64,000 nucleotides of DNA from Halorubrum lacusprofundi ATCC 49239 (GTDB taxonomy: Archaea > Halobacteriota > Halobacteria > Halobacteriales > Haloferacaceae). The stretch covers positions 186,001 to 250,000 of the forward strand of contig NC_012029.1 of assembly GCF_000022205.1 (NCBI RefSeq), in the 5' to 3' direction. Below are positions 35,784 through 44,761 of the stretch, piece after piece (position 1 is the stretch's first letter; each line of letters opens with the position of its first letter). The notes under the pieces were generated by a model. That model was not told where the DNA came from, ran no database searches, and saw only the letters and a list, made by a program, of their open reading frames with translations. A program made the position numbers and the translations under genes.

Positions 35784-36014
35784 TCAGTAATCCTCGAGTC
35801 CCCGAATCTCGCCCGCGGGGGCGAGCCCGCGCCGCGACACGTCGAGTCCGACGCTGCCGGCCGTGAGGTTCGCGAGGGTCCGCGCGCCGTCGCCGCAGCC
35901 GACGTCGAGGACGGCCGGGTCGGACGGAAATCCGGCGAGCAGATCATCGATCGGCGCGGCGTCGGAGCCGTTGGGATCGTGACGGGCGACGTACGTCGTC
36001 GCCACGTCGTCCAC
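35784..36014 (-). pseudogene. Truncated SAM-dependent methyltransferase
   Basis: A 76-residue frame starting at GTG. It contains the N-terminal part of a class I methyltransferase, with motif I V-L-D-V-G-C-G-D-G-A at about 35-44. The chain stops at L-E-D-Y, two nucleotides from the convergent thioesterase gene. A functional methyltransferase needs about 180-250 residues, so motifs II-IV and the substrate domain are missing. It may be a decayed gene whose 3' part has been lost. Alternatively it could be a short standalone protein. Confidence 0.6.
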
Positions 36015-36128
36015 GCGCGCCGCACCTCGTTGCGGTCTATAGTCCGATTGGGGGCGCGAATGGCACGACTTCTCGGACGGGTTGGTGGCCGCAAAAAATG
36101 CCGTCGCGAAAAAACGGTGGTGGTACCT

Positions 36129-37913
36129 TCAGAAGGTCCCCGGAACCACCACGTAGGCGAGAATCAGTGTGAGGAGACCGGTTGCAACCCCGTAGTACAG
36201 CACCGGTATCAGCTCCAGCCGGATGACGCGCCCTTCCTCACCGATGAGGCCGACAACAGTGAGCGCGGCGACGACGTTGTGGATAGCGATGAGGTTACCG
36301 ATTGCGCCACCGACCGCCTGTGCGGCGACCACAATTTGGGTCGGGGCGCCGATCTGCTGGGCCGCCTCGAACTGAAAGAGGCCGAACAGGATGTCGCTGA
36401 CCGTGTTCGAACCGGCGATGAACGCGCCGAACGCGCCGATGAAGGGCGAGAAGAACGGGAACAGCTGGCCAGTGAGGTTCGCCGTGGATTGGGACAGCAA
36501 CTGCAGCATGCCCAGATCGACGGCTGCGGCGTTGTTGATCACGATGTCGGCACCGGTCTTTTGCATGACCATCACCGTCGCCACGGCGAACCACAGCGCG
36601 ATGACCGCCGGAATGATGTTCGTGATGGCTTCTGCCCACGAGTCTCTGATCCCCTCGGAGTCCATGCCGTGGAGCCCGTACGTCACGACCGCGACCAGCA
36701 CGAACAGCGATCCCGGGAGGTAGAATATCTCGATACCTTCAGAGAACGGCGTTCCGAGGATGTTGTTCCACGTGATGACGCCGGTCGACGACAGGAACCC
36801 CTGCACGGGTCCGATGACTCGAGTCACGATCAGTAGGGCCGCAACGAGGATGTAGGGAGCCCACGCCATACCGAGGGACATGTCTTGACTGTGCATCTCC
36901 TCGAAGCGGCTCGTGCCGCCGTCGGCCGCGACCTTCTGGCCGGTGTCGGAGGTGCCCATGCCCGTTCCGGGCTCGATTTTGCCGATCCAGTGGTCCGGCC
37001 ACTGCTCCTGCGGTCCGAAGTCCCACTCCTCTTCCGGGAGGAAGTAGCCCGCACGCAGCGTCGAGCCGACGACGAGTAGACCGACCATCGCACCCAGCAG
37101 TCCCGGGAACGTCGGCCCGAGGAAGTACGCCGTCAGGAGGTACGGAATCACGAAGGAGGCCCACGCGAACAGCGTGAGCGGAATCACTTCGATGGCGGGC
37201 TTGAGCGAGCGCTCCTCACCGAAGAAGCGAGTCATCATCGCCACGCCGATGAACGGAATCGCGATGCCCACGATGGCGTGAATGACGGCTGCCCAGACTC
37301 CGATCTGGGCCACGTAGGCGCCGACACTCTCATAGCCGCCGTTCTGGACGACGGCGTACGCTGCCGTGCCGGTCTCTGTCGGGTCCTGCCCGAAGACGAC
37401 GTCTTCGAACCCGATAATAAGCGGTGTCCCGACTGCACCGAAGGTGATTGCGAGGATGTTCCCGGTTAGGGCGACCACCACCGCAGCCAGCGGCGGGAAG
37501 CCGAGTCCGACCAGTAGCGGGCCGACGATTGCGGCCGGCGTCCCGAACCCGGCTGCCCCCTCGATGAACGAGCCCATGAGGAACACGAGGAGGATGACCT
37601 GCACGCGTCTGTCATCGCTGATCGAGGAAAAGCCCGCGTTGATGACTTCGAACGCGCCCGACTGCTTGAGTGTGTACAGCAGCAGTATTGCACCGAAGAC
37701 GATGACGAGGATTCGCGTCGCCGTCAACGCCCCACGGATAGAAGCCGCCGCGATCAATGTCGGAGACATCTGCCAGCCGACGTACGCGGCCACGGCCGCG
37801 ATGGCCCACGCGATGGGCATTGTGATCGTCGCCGGCTGGTAGAGGAGGACCATGATGATCGCGATCGCTGCGAGCGGCAACAGCGCCAGCAGTATGAGCA
37901 TCGGGTCAGCCAC
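36129..37913 (-). CDS. lctP: L-lactate permease (LctP/LldP family)
   Basis: A 594-residue multi-spanning lactate/glycolate permease. It has about 13 hydrophobic helices. Family segments include [16 protein letters not shown] and, near the end, [11 protein letters not shown]. The acidic loop around 330-370 faces the cytoplasm. I chose the GTG at 37913: a GGAGGT Shine-Dalgarno lies 7 nt upstream, whereas the GTG at 37922 overlaps it. The gene lies next to a D-lactate dehydrogenase, which supports lactate uptake and oxidation. Confidence 0.93.
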   Translation of the reverse strand: MADPMLILLALLPLAAIAIIMVLLYQPATITMPIAWAIAAVAAYVGWQMSPTLIAAASIRGALTATRILVIVFGAILLLYTLKQSGAFEVINAGFSSISDDRRVQVILLVFLMGSFIEGAAGFGTPAAIVGPLLVGLGFPPLAAVVVALTGNILAITFGAVGTPLIIGFEDVVFGQDPTETGTAAYAVVQNGGYESVGAYVAQIGVWAAVIHAIVGIAIPFIGVAMMTRFFGEERSLKPAIEVIPLTLFAWASFVIPYLLTAYFLGPTFPGLLGAMVGLLVVGSTLRAGYFLPEEEWDFGPQEQWPDHWIGKIEPGTGMGTSDTGQKVAADGGTSRFEEMHSQDMSLGMAWAPYILVAALLIVTRVIGPVQGFLSSTGVITWNNILGTPFSEGIEIFYLPGSLFVLVAVVTYGLHGMDSEGIRDSWAEAITNIIPAVIALWFAVATVMVMQKTGADIVINNAAAVDLGMLQLLSQSTANLTGQLFPFFSPFIGAFGAFIAGSNTVSDILFGLFQFEAAQQIGAPTQIVVAAQAVGGAIGNLIAIHNVVAALTVVGLIGEEGRVIRLELIPVLYYGVATGLLTLILAYVVVPGTF

Positions 37914-37920
37914 GGTAACC

Positions 37921-37926
37921 ACCTCC
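37921..37926 (-). promoter_or_regulatory. Shine-Dalgarno site of lctP
   Basis: Minus-strand GGAGGT ends 7 nt before the GTG at 37913. It is one of few clear ribosome-binding sites in the window and decides the lctP start. A TATA-like GTAAATG near 37948-37955 would place the transcript start just before it. Confidence 0.6.
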
Positions 37927-38197
37927 TACCGTCAGAGTGGAGTTGTCATTTACACTCGTAACACCCCGAAGGCCCACCCGCCTGTGGACCCGTGTCGTGA
38001 ATTTGCCACGAAGTGGCATGAGGGAATTGTTGATATATCATTATTTAAATCTACTGGGAATATTCATGACATTTCTTGCCAGTCGTCCTCGGAGCCACAG
38101 CGGTCGACGGGCTCAAACCTATTCTTGACAGACTACACACATCGAATAGAGAGGGAGGACACACGTCATGTTCGACAGAGAGGATAACGGTTGTGTC

Positions 38198-38356
38198 AAC
38201 GACGCGTCGACGCTCGCGACGGTCGGCCTCCTCGGACAGGAGGGACGGGTGATGCGGCTGAACATGATCCCGCTCCTGTACTACTCGACCGGTGTCGGCC
38301 TGCTGTGTCTGCTGTGTCTGCTGTTCGGCTACGTGCTGTTCTCCGGCGTGTTCTGA
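38198..38356 (+). pseudogene. Remnant of a second lactate permease (C-terminal fragment)
   Basis: About 52 codons on the plus strand, ending at a TGA, closely match the last 50 residues of LctP. The fragment reads T-V-G-L-L-G-Q-E-G-R-V-M-R-L-N-M-I-P-L-L-Y-Y; LctP has [22 protein letters not shown]. The DNA upstream of the match is AT-rich and not homologous, and an ATG at 38168 opens a short frame that is probably fortuitous. It is best read as the leftover of a deleted or rearranged paralogous permease gene. Confidence 0.8.
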
Positions 38357-38453
38357 ACACGGGAACGGTACGGCGGTGCGGCCTTTTTATCGCCGCCGAT
38401 CGCGATCCGAGAGCGGTGCTGTCGCCGGACACATTCAAACCCGATCAGTAAGA

Positions 38454-38474
38454 GCGTCGCGAGCGCCGCGACGC
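38454..38474 (-). terminator. Hairpin downstream of the D-lactate dehydrogenase
   Basis: A perfect 8-bp inverted repeat (GCGTCGCG / CGCGACGC) with a 5-nt loop begins 4 nt past the stop of the dehydrogenase gene on the minus strand. It probably ends or protects that transcript. Confidence 0.5.
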
Positions 38475-38478
38475 TGCC

Positions 38479-41400
38479 TCAGTCGTCGGCGGGCGACGGG
38501 CTCGCGGCCTCGGCGGCGCCCGCGTCGGCGACGGCGTCGGATGCGGCCCCGGTCACCGCCTCGGCGACCTTCTCGATCGGGTGCGGTGGGTTCTCCGCGC
38601 CGTCACGGTCTCCCAGCTGCGAGCGGCAGGAGGCGCCCGGCGCGGTCACCGTCTCGCCGCCGCTCTCCTCGACCTGATCGAAGAGGATCCGGCCGATCGC
38701 CTTCGAGATGTCGTAGTGTTCCGACTCGTAGCCGAACGAGCCGGCCATCCCGCAACACGAGGAGTCGAGCGGGTCCACGTCGTAGCCGGCCCGGCGGAGT
38801 ACCCCGACCGCGTGGTGGTCCTTGTTCGTCGCCTTCTGGTTGCAGTGGCCGTGATACGTGAGCGACTCCGCAGGCGCATCGAACGCCAACTGCTCGTCGA
38901 CGCGGCCGGCGTCGAGGTACTCTAAGACGCCGTACGCGGCGGCCGACACCGCCTCAACATCGTCGCCGTCGAGGAGATCGAGGTACTCATCCTGGAACAT
39001 CACCGCGTCCGAGGGCTCGACGAAGACGACTGACTGCCCGTCGCGGACGCGGGGCGCGAGCGCCGCCACGTTGGTTGCCGCGCGCTCGCGGGCGTCGTTG
39101 AGGAAGCCGGTCGAGAACGCCGCCCGGCCCGAGGGCGCCAGATCGTCCGGTACTTCCACGCGGACGCCGGCCGCCTCAAGCACCTCGACGGCGGCCTTGC
39201 CCGCCGCCGGGTAGCTGTAGTTGGTGTACGTGTCGGGGAACAGCGCGACCGTGTCGACCGCCTCGGCGGGGTCGATCGTCGATCCGCCGCGGGACGCGAA
39301 CCACTCCTCGAAGCTCTCGGAGCGGAACGTCGGCAGCTCGCGGTCCGGGGCGATCCCCGCGACCGCGTCCATCACCGCGCGAGCGCCGGGAATCTTCGTC
39401 GCCGCGTTCGACACCGGTGCGAGCGCGCTCCCGATCGCTGAGAAGCGGTCGATGTCCCGGAAGATCCGCTCGCGGAGCCCGGAGCCCTCCTCCTCGTGGT
39501 GCTCGTGTTTCACCTCGGCTTTGAGCTTCGCGAGGTCGACGCCGGTCGGGCAGTCGCTCTTACAGCCCTTACAGCCGACGCAGAGTCCGAGCACCTCCTC
39601 TTGGAACCGGTCGGAATGGATCTCGTCGTCGTCGAGCTCGCCGCTGATGGCGGCCCGAAGCATGTTCGCCCGGCCGCGGGTCGCTTGGATCTCCTCCTCG
39701 GAGGCGCGGTAGGTCGGACACATCACGCCGGAGTCGACTTCCCGGCAGGTGCCACAGCCGTTACACAGCTCGACGAGATGGGAGAACCCGCCCTCCTCTG
39801 AGAAGTCCAGCGTCGTCTGCGGCTCGATCGACTGATAGGCAGGACCGTACCGGAGGTTCTCGCGCATGTCCGTGTCAGCGGCGGTGTCGGGGTAGCCGCG
39901 CTCGTCGGCGGTCTCGCCGTCGACGTAGACGACCTTCCCCGGGTTCATCCGCCACTCGGAATCGAACGTCGATTTGAGCTCCTGGAACGCGCTCCAGAGC
40001 GCCTCGCCGTACATCTTCGGGTTGAACTCGGTGCGGGCGAGCCCGTCGCCGTGCTCGCCCGAGAAGGCGCCGTGGTGTTCCAAGACGAGGTCGGTGACGT
40101 CCTCGGAGATGGAGTGCATCTTCTCGACGCCTTCCTCCTCTTTCAGCGAGAGGATGGGTCGAATGTGAAGGGTGCCGCTGCCGGCGTGCGCGAAGTAGGC
40201 GGCCGAGGTGTCGTGGTCGGTGAGCACCTCCTCGAACTGCCCGACGTACTCCGCGAGTTCCTCGGGCGGCACCGTCGCGTCTTCGATGAACGGGTACGGT
40301 TTCGGGTCGCCCTGCATGCTCATCAGTAGCGGGATGGCCGCCTTCCGGAGCTTCCAGAGGTCTTCTTGGTCCTCGGGAGTGTACGCCTCCAGCACGTCGA
40401 AGGCGTCGCCTTCCTCGACGAAGTGGGCGTTCGTGTCGGCGATCGCCGCCTCGAAGTCGTCGACGAGCTCCGAGTCCCACTCCAGCATGAGCGCCGCGGT
40501 AGCGCGGTCCGGAATCGGCTCGGCGTACTGCGCGAACTCCTGAGAGCCCGCAGCGAGGTCGAACACCTCGTCGTCCATCAGCTCGACCGCGCTCACCGGG
40601 AACTCCAAGGCTTCCGGGACCGCCTTCATCGCGTCGACCAGCGAGTCGAAGGTGTACAGCGCGAGCGCCGTCTCCTCGGGGCGGCTGACGAGCGACACCT
40701 CGGCCTCGACGATCGTTCCGAGCGTCCCCTCGGCGCCGACGAACAGCTTCGAGAGGTTGATCACGTCCTCGCCGTCGTCGTTCTCGTAGATGACCTTGTG
40801 GAGATTGTACCCGGAGACGGAGCGCTTGAGGTTCGGGTACTTCTCGTCGATCTCGGCTTCGTTCTCCTCGACGAGCTTTCGGGTGGTCTCGTAGAGAGCG
40901 GCCTCCCGATCGTTCTTCGAGACGATCTCCTCGTACTCCGGCGAGTCGAGGACGACCTCGCGGGTGTGGATCAGCGAGCCGTCCGCGAGGACGACCTGCA
41001 ACTCCTCCGTGTACGCGTCGGTGATCCCGTACCGCACCGAGTGCGCACCGGTGGAGTTGTTGCCGATGCCGCCAACGACGGTCGCCCGCGCCGAGGAGGC
41101 CGGGTCGGGCGCGAACTTCAAGCCGTCCTCGGTCAGTCGGTCGTCGAGCTGGTCCTGGACGACTCCGGGCTGGACCACCGCTCGACGATCGTCGGGCCGG
41201 ACCTCCTGAATCTCGTCCATGTGCGTCGAGAAGTCGAGCACGACACACCCTGGCCCGACGGTCTGTCCCCCGAGCGAGGAGCCCGCACCCCGCGGGATGA
41301 CGGGAACCCCGTGGTCGGCCGCGACACGCATCGTTGCCTGCACGTCCGCGACCGAGCGCGGCGTCACGACGCCGGCCGGTCGCGCCTGATAAATACTGCC

Positions 41401-41577
41401 GTCGGTGGCGTACAGCACCTGCGCGTACTCGTCGAACTGAACCTCGCCGTCGACGCGCTCGCGGAGATCCTCCGCGAGCGCTCGATAGGCCGGCACGTCC
41501 GGTCGCTCGTGACCGAGCGCGGCCGCCGACGTATCCAAGCCGGGCGTGTTATCTCCTCGCGTGGGCTCGCTTGCCAT
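38479..41577 (-). CDS. FAD-binding, Fe-S-binding D-lactate dehydrogenase (GlcD-GlpC fusion)
   Basis: A 1,032-residue membrane-associated oxidoreductase fusing two units. The N-terminal half is a PCMH-type FAD domain (about 40-270, with P-R-G-A-G-S-S-L-G-G-Q) plus an FAD oxidase C domain. The C-terminal half has two 4Fe-4S motifs (C-N-G-C-G-T-C-R and C-V-G-C-K-G-C-K-S-D-C-P) and CCG repeats (S-C-C-G-M-A-G-S-F-G). Adjacent lctP points to D-lactate, though glycolate is possible. I chose the ATG at 41577 because a TATA lies 27 nt upstream and the 21 extra residues from an earlier ATG are not acidic. Confidence 0.92.
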   Translation of the reverse strand: MASEPTRGDNTPGLDTSAAALGHERPDVPAYRALAEDLRERVDGEVQFDEYAQVLYATDGSIYQARPAGVVTPRSVADVQATMRVAADHGVPVIPRGAGSSLGGQTVGPGCVVLDFSTHMDEIQEVRPDDRRAVVQPGVVQDQLDDRLTEDGLKFAPDPASSARATVVGGIGNNSTGAHSVRYGITDAYTEELQVVLADGSLIHTREVVLDSPEYEEIVSKNDREAALYETTRKLVEENEAEIDEKYPNLKRSVSGYNLHKVIYENDDGEDVINLSKLFVGAEGTLGTIVEAEVSLVSRPEETALALYTFDSLVDAMKAVPEALEFPVSAVELMDDEVFDLAAGSQEFAQYAEPIPDRATAALMLEWDSELVDDFEAAIADTNAHFVEEGDAFDVLEAYTPEDQEDLWKLRKAAIPLLMSMQGDPKPYPFIEDATVPPEELAEYVGQFEEVLTDHDTSAAYFAHAGSGTLHIRPILSLKEEEGVEKMHSISEDVTDLVLEHHGAFSGEHGDGLARTEFNPKMYGEALWSAFQELKSTFDSEWRMNPGKVVYVDGETADERGYPDTAADTDMRENLRYGPAYQSIEPQTTLDFSEEGGFSHLVELCNGCGTCREVDSGVMCPTYRASEEEIQATRGRANMLRAAISGELDDDEIHSDRFQEEVLGLCVGCKGCKSDCPTGVDLAKLKAEVKHEHHEEEGSGLRERIFRDIDRFSAIGSALAPVSNAATKIPGARAVMDAVAGIAPDRELPTFRSESFEEWFASRGGSTIDPAEAVDTVALFPDTYTNYSYPAAGKAAVEVLEAAGVRVEVPDDLAPSGRAAFSTGFLNDARERAATNVAALAPRVRDGQSVVFVEPSDAVMFQDEYLDLLDGDDVEAVSAAAYGVLEYLDAGRVDEQLAFDAPAESLTYHGHCNQKATNKDHHAVGVLRRAGYDVDPLDSSCCGMAGSFGYESEHYDISKAIGRILFDQVEESGGETVTAPGASCRSQLGDRDGAENPPHPIEKVAEAVTGAASDAVADAGAAEAASPSPADD

Positions 41578-41599
41578 GCTAATACTCGGGGGAGAAAGG

Positions 41600-41608
41600 C
41601 GAATAAAA
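41600..41608 (-). promoter_or_regulatory. TATA element of the D-lactate dehydrogenase gene
   Basis: Minus-strand TTTTATTC, centred 27 nt before the ATG at 41577. It supports a leaderless mRNA and the shorter start. Confidence 0.6.
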
Positions 41609-41659
41609 CCTTTGTTAATGACAGTCTCACGGGCGGCCACGAGTTGCCCGCTTGCCGGG

Positions 41660-41668
41660 ATTTATTAC
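41660..41668 (+). promoter_or_regulatory. TATA element of the VOC gene
   Basis: ATTTATTAC, centred 26 nt before the ATG at 41690, the expected leaderless spacing. Confidence 0.6.
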
Positions 41669-41689
41669 CCCGCCGTGACACCGCGAGGC

Positions 41690-42058
41690 ATGGAGATACT
41701 CCACACGTGTCTCAACGTGGCCGACGCCGACCGCACCGCGGACTGGTACGTCGACCAACTCGGCTTCGAGCGCTCTTGGGAGTTTACGACCGCCGACGGC
41801 GACACGCGCAACGTGTACGTCGCCGACGACGCCGGCGTCGAGTTCCAGCTGTCCGACACCGACGGCGAGGAGCCGAGCGACGACGGCGACCGCTACGACC
41901 ACGTCGCCGTCGGCGTCGACGACGTCGACGCGGCGTTCGAGGCGATCGACCACCACGGCGTCGTGAAGGAGCCGGGCGACCAACCGGAGGCCGGCGCGCG
42001 CACCGCGTTCGTGAAGGACCCCGACGGCCACGCGGTCGAACTGATCGAGCCGTTATAA
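41690..42058 (+). CDS. VOC-superfamily protein (glyoxalase I-like)
   Basis: A 122-residue vicinal-oxygen-chelate protein with two beta-alpha-beta-beta-beta modules. The N-terminal H-T-C-L-N-V-A-D-A-D-R-T-A-D-W-Y carries the first metal ligand, H-V-A-V-G-V-D the second, and D-P-D-G-H-A-V-E-L-I-E the last. Glyoxalase I, which turns methylglyoxal-thiol adducts into D-lactoyl thioesters, is the closest candidate. Neighbouring D-lactate dehydrogenase makes that attractive, but the VOC fold also covers dioxygenases and binding proteins. The start is set by the TATA spacing. Confidence 0.85.
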   Translation: MEILHTCLNVADADRTADWYVDQLGFERSWEFTTADGDTRNVYVADDAGVEFQLSDTDGEEPSDDGDRYDHVAVGVDDVDAAFEAIDHHGVVKEPGDQPEAGARTAFVKDPDGHAVELIEPL

Positions 42059-42262
42059 AGGGAGCCGACAACCAGCGAGCGAGTTTAATATCGACGGAAC
42101 GCCACAGAAAAGCTCACACATCTGTGAGAGTCATCGATCGGTCGGTACAAGGGACTCACGTACCGATATATTGAACTACTCGTTATTTGCCAAGAACACT
42201 CTGCGGGGTATCGAGAGTAAATCTTGCGAGTCGTCAAAAATAGGTGCCTCGGTGGGCCAGAT

Positions 42263-42511
42263 TCACTCGCCCTGTTCGACTTCGAAGATCTCGTCTGCAG
42301 CGAGACCGTGGGCCTCTTTGTGGACCTTCTCGCCCGCTTCTTTGCTGGGGCCCTCGAAGAGGCAAAAGACGGCCCCCTCGTCATCGTCCACCCAGTAATT
42401 CAAGTATTTCACGCCGTGTTTCTCCTGGGTTTCGAGATCCTTTTTGTGAGCTTCTACAACCTCCTCAACGCTTGCATCGACGTCCCTATGAACGTCCATA
42501 TAGAGTGGCAT
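42263..42511 (-). CDS. DUF4242 / SCO4226-like nickel-binding family protein
   Basis: An 82-residue ferredoxin-like fold protein. It starts M-P-L-Y-M-D-V-H-R-D-V and continues with V-E-E-V-V-E-A-H-K-K-D-L-E-T-Q, Y-L-N-Y-W-V-D and A-V-F-C-L-F-E-G-P-S. This is the DUF4242 pattern; the Streptomyces member SCO4226 binds nickel. Whether this one binds a metal is unknown. I chose the internal ATG at 42511 over one three codons earlier because M-P-L-Y-M-D-V is the family N-terminus. It sits alone in a lower-GC stretch. Confidence 0.85.
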   Translation of the reverse strand: MPLYMDVHRDVDASVEEVVEAHKKDLETQEKHGVKYLNYWVDDDEGAVFCLFEGPSKEAGEKVHKEAHGLAADEIFEVEQGE

Positions 42512-42903
42512 GGTGCACATCGATACGGGAGATACCCACGGTTAGTTATTGAGGGCCACTTAACGGTACGACGCAATTATTAGGGTGACGGGACGTCCGT
42601 GTAGGATGGTCGGAGACTCTGCAATCGGTATCGAGTAAACATCAACCTTCCCTTGCGATCCGGCCGCAAGGTATGCGCTGTGTATCCCGCACGACTAACG
42701 AACCAGCTCCTTGATCTGGTAGAACCCTCGGTGATCAAGACGCACGCTTGGTCTACCGACTGCCGTTCTAGCATGGTACCGAAATCAAACGGTGGGAGTC
42801 TGCCGTCATGCGCGCTGCCGTTCAGAGTACTGCCGCTCCGAGACGCGAGCGACGCCAAAAAGTCGGTATATCGGGGGCGAACGAGCCGAAGTCGAACGCG
42901 ACC
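42512..42903. other. Lower-GC gene-free stretch
   Basis: About 390 bp between the DUF4242 gene and the lyase gene. Short frames on both strands lack the acidic composition of this organism, and none has a TATA at leaderless spacing. GC content is visibly below the neighbours, and the region may be decayed foreign DNA such as an old mobile-element remnant. I cannot identify any source. Confidence 0.5.
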
Positions 42904-43815
42904 TTAGAGGATCCCGGCCGCCTCGGCCGTCTCAACGATGTCTTGGGCCATCTTGTTGGTCGCCTCGTCGACCATCTGCCCGTCGACGCTCACGGCGCCC
43001 TTGCCCTCCTCCATCGCCTCGGCGTAGGCGTCGACGATGCGCTTGGCGCGCTCGGCGGTCTCCGGGTCCGGTGCGAACACTTCGTTGCCGATCTCGATCT
43101 GCGACGGATGGATCGCCCACTTGCCGTCACAGCCGATCATGTTGGCGTTTTCGGCGGACTCGCGGAAGCCGTCGGAATCCTCGATGTCGGCGTACGGGCC
43201 GTCGAGACACGGCACCCCGGCCGACTTCGCCGCGGAGTTACACTCGGAGAGGGCGTGGTGCCAGTAGTGGCCCGGGTACTCCGGGAACTGGCCGATGTCG
43301 AGTCCGGGCGTGCCCATCGCCGCGGAGTAGTCGCCCGGTCCGAAGATGATCGACGAGAGTCGATCAGAGGCGTGGGCGATATCGTGAACGTTGTGGATCC
43401 CCTCGCCGTCTTCGATCTGGGGTTCGAGGCCGATGCCCCCGACCTCCAGCCCGTTGTTCTCTTCGACCTGCGCGAGCAGGTTCTCGACCGTGTGCACGTC
43501 GCTGGCGGACTTCACCTTCGGAACGATGATGTCGTCGATGAACTCGCCCGCCTCGCCGACGACCGTGATCAGGTCGTCGTACCACCACTTCGTGTCGATC
43601 CCGTTCATCCGGAAGCTGAGGACCTTGTCGCTCCAGTCCTCCTCGCGGGCCGCCTTGATCAGGGGCGCGCGCGCGTCCGGCTTCGCGTTCGGTGCCACGG
43701 AGTCTTCGAGATCGAGGAACACCTCATCGGCGTCGCTGTCGGCTGCCGAGTGCATCATCTTCTCGTCGCTCGCTGGCGTTGCAAGCTGCGTCCGACGAAG
43801 GGTAACGTCTGTCAT
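42904..43815 (-). CDS. HpcH/HpaI aldolase/citrate lyase family (malyl-CoA or beta-methylmalyl-CoA lyase-like)
   Basis: A 303-residue CitE-like TIM barrel that would cleave or form a CoA thioester such as malyl-CoA or beta-methylmalyl-CoA with Mg2+. Family segments are V-F-L-D-L-E-D-S-V-A-P (about 30-40), I-G-L-E-P-Q-I-E-D, the I-F-G-P-G-D-Y motif with a metal-coordinating Asp, and K-W-A-I-H-P-S-Q-I-E. In haloarchaea such enzymes act in the methylaspartate cycle or propionate metabolism. Which one applies cannot be decided here. The start at 43815 follows the conserved M-T-D-V-T-L-R-R-T-Q. Confidence 0.88.
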   Translation of the reverse strand: MTDVTLRRTQLATPASDEKMMHSAADSDADEVFLDLEDSVAPNAKPDARAPLIKAAREEDWSDKVLSFRMNGIDTKWWYDDLITVVGEAGEFIDDIIVPKVKSASDVHTVENLLAQVEENNGLEVGGIGLEPQIEDGEGIHNVHDIAHASDRLSSIIFGPGDYSAAMGTPGLDIGQFPEYPGHYWHHALSECNSAAKSAGVPCLDGPYADIEDSDGFRESAENANMIGCDGKWAIHPSQIEIGNEVFAPDPETAERAKRIVDAYAEAMEEGKGAVSVDGQMVDEATNKMAQDIVETAEAAGIL

Positions 43816-44044
43816 ATATAGCGAGTCTATCACACTTGTCCATGAAAATAAAGCTACCTTAGCCGGGGGTATTTTCTCTGATTCGGAGGCGAGTAACTAT
43901 AGAACGAGGGCGGGAGCGAGTGGATTGGCCGCGCGGGCTCGGTGCCTTGCGCTCTCAGCGGTCGCGGCTCGCGATTGCGCGGCGCTTACAACGGGGCGGG
44001 CCGTACCGTCTCAGCGATCTGCGCGATAAGCGTGCGACATCGCC

Positions 44045-44239
44045 TCAGCGGTCGGCGTGTCGGACTGCAGCCACGATCAGCAACGCGATTAGGAACGCCC
44101 CGATCACCGCGCCGAGCGTCGTCAACGAGAAGAGGTTGGGCTCCTCGATCGGAGCGGCACCGGCCGCCTCCGTCGACGCGACTGTGGGAAGCGCCATGAT
44201 CGCAGCGAAGAAGGCGGTACGGAACCGCGATTGTGTCAT
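44045..44239 (-). CDS. Small exported or membrane protein (64 aa)
   Basis: A 64-residue frame. The N-terminus looks like a Sec signal (R-F-R-T-A-F-F-A-A-I-M-A-L-P-T-V-A) ending at an Ala-rich cleavage-like site near 26. A second hydrophobic helix at about 40-58 is followed by a basic tail (R-H-A-D-R). It could be a tiny membrane protein or the anchor of an unknown complex. No family is recognised and no good TATA is visible, so confidence is moderate. Confidence 0.45.
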   Translation of the reverse strand: MTQSRFRTAFFAAIMALPTVASTEAAGAAPIEEPNLFSLTTLGAVIGAFLIALLIVAAVRHADR

Positions 44240-44510
44240 CTATTGATCACCTATCGCTGTCCCGTCTTCCGTGAAGCGTCGGTAAGCGTGTGCATGCTTG
44301 CAGTACTCCGCCGTGGAGATGGTCCAACGAAAGAGCGACATCGGGGTAGTATTTCGCCGCCAGAACCGTCGTTTCTGAGTGTTGAAACATCTTCAGGCCC
44401 AGCCTGAAACGCGGTTTAAACCGGTGTACCTCGGGGTACGGATTCAGCGCTCACCGTGACGTCGACCGCGAGAAATCGTCGGGGTTCGGGGCGGAGTCGA
44501 CCCGGCCGCG

Positions 44511-44701
44511 TCAGTCGTCGGCCGGGGTGCGCGGTTCGGCCGGAGGTTCGCGCTCTTCGGGCTCACCCGCCGGGTCGTCGACGGCGTCGGCGTCGGGGTC
44601 CCCTCGAGCCGTGCGTCCGCCTCCTCGGATCGGTGGCGCTCTTGGAGCGCCTCGACAGAGTGCGCCTCGGTGTAATGATGGGAGATGATAACTATTAACA
44701 A
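44511..44701 (-). pseudogene. Small acidic gene broken by a one-base frameshift
   Basis: The minus strand encodes a natural-looking segment (H-H-Y-T-E-A-H-S-V-E-A-L-Q-E-R-H, then R-S-E-E-A-D-A-R-L-E-G) in one frame. Right after a C4 run (44595-44598) this becomes a Thr-Pro repeat, while the neighbouring frame continues as D-A-D-A-V-D-D-P-A-G-E-P-E-E and ends P-A-D-D at a TGA (44511). Adding one base to the run joins the two into a typical haloarchaeal acidic tail. No good start codon is seen, so the N-terminus is also missing or lies in AT-rich DNA near 44700. Confidence 0.45.
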
Positions 44702-44761
44702 TGAGTGTTCACTAATACGTATTCCGCAGATATCGTGGAGAAGGTGGCTGATTCGGGGGTT

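Noticed and set aside
37466-38167. Possible tRNA or box C/D RNA in the AT-rich DNA upstream of lctP
   Set aside because: No cloverleaf arms, T-loop or C/D boxes could be found; the AT-rich part near 38030-38080 looks like promoter or decayed DNA.
42580-42858. 92-codon minus-strand frame in the lower-GC stretch
   Set aside because: Basic, Ser/Arg-rich composition, no TATA at leaderless spacing and no recognisable family.
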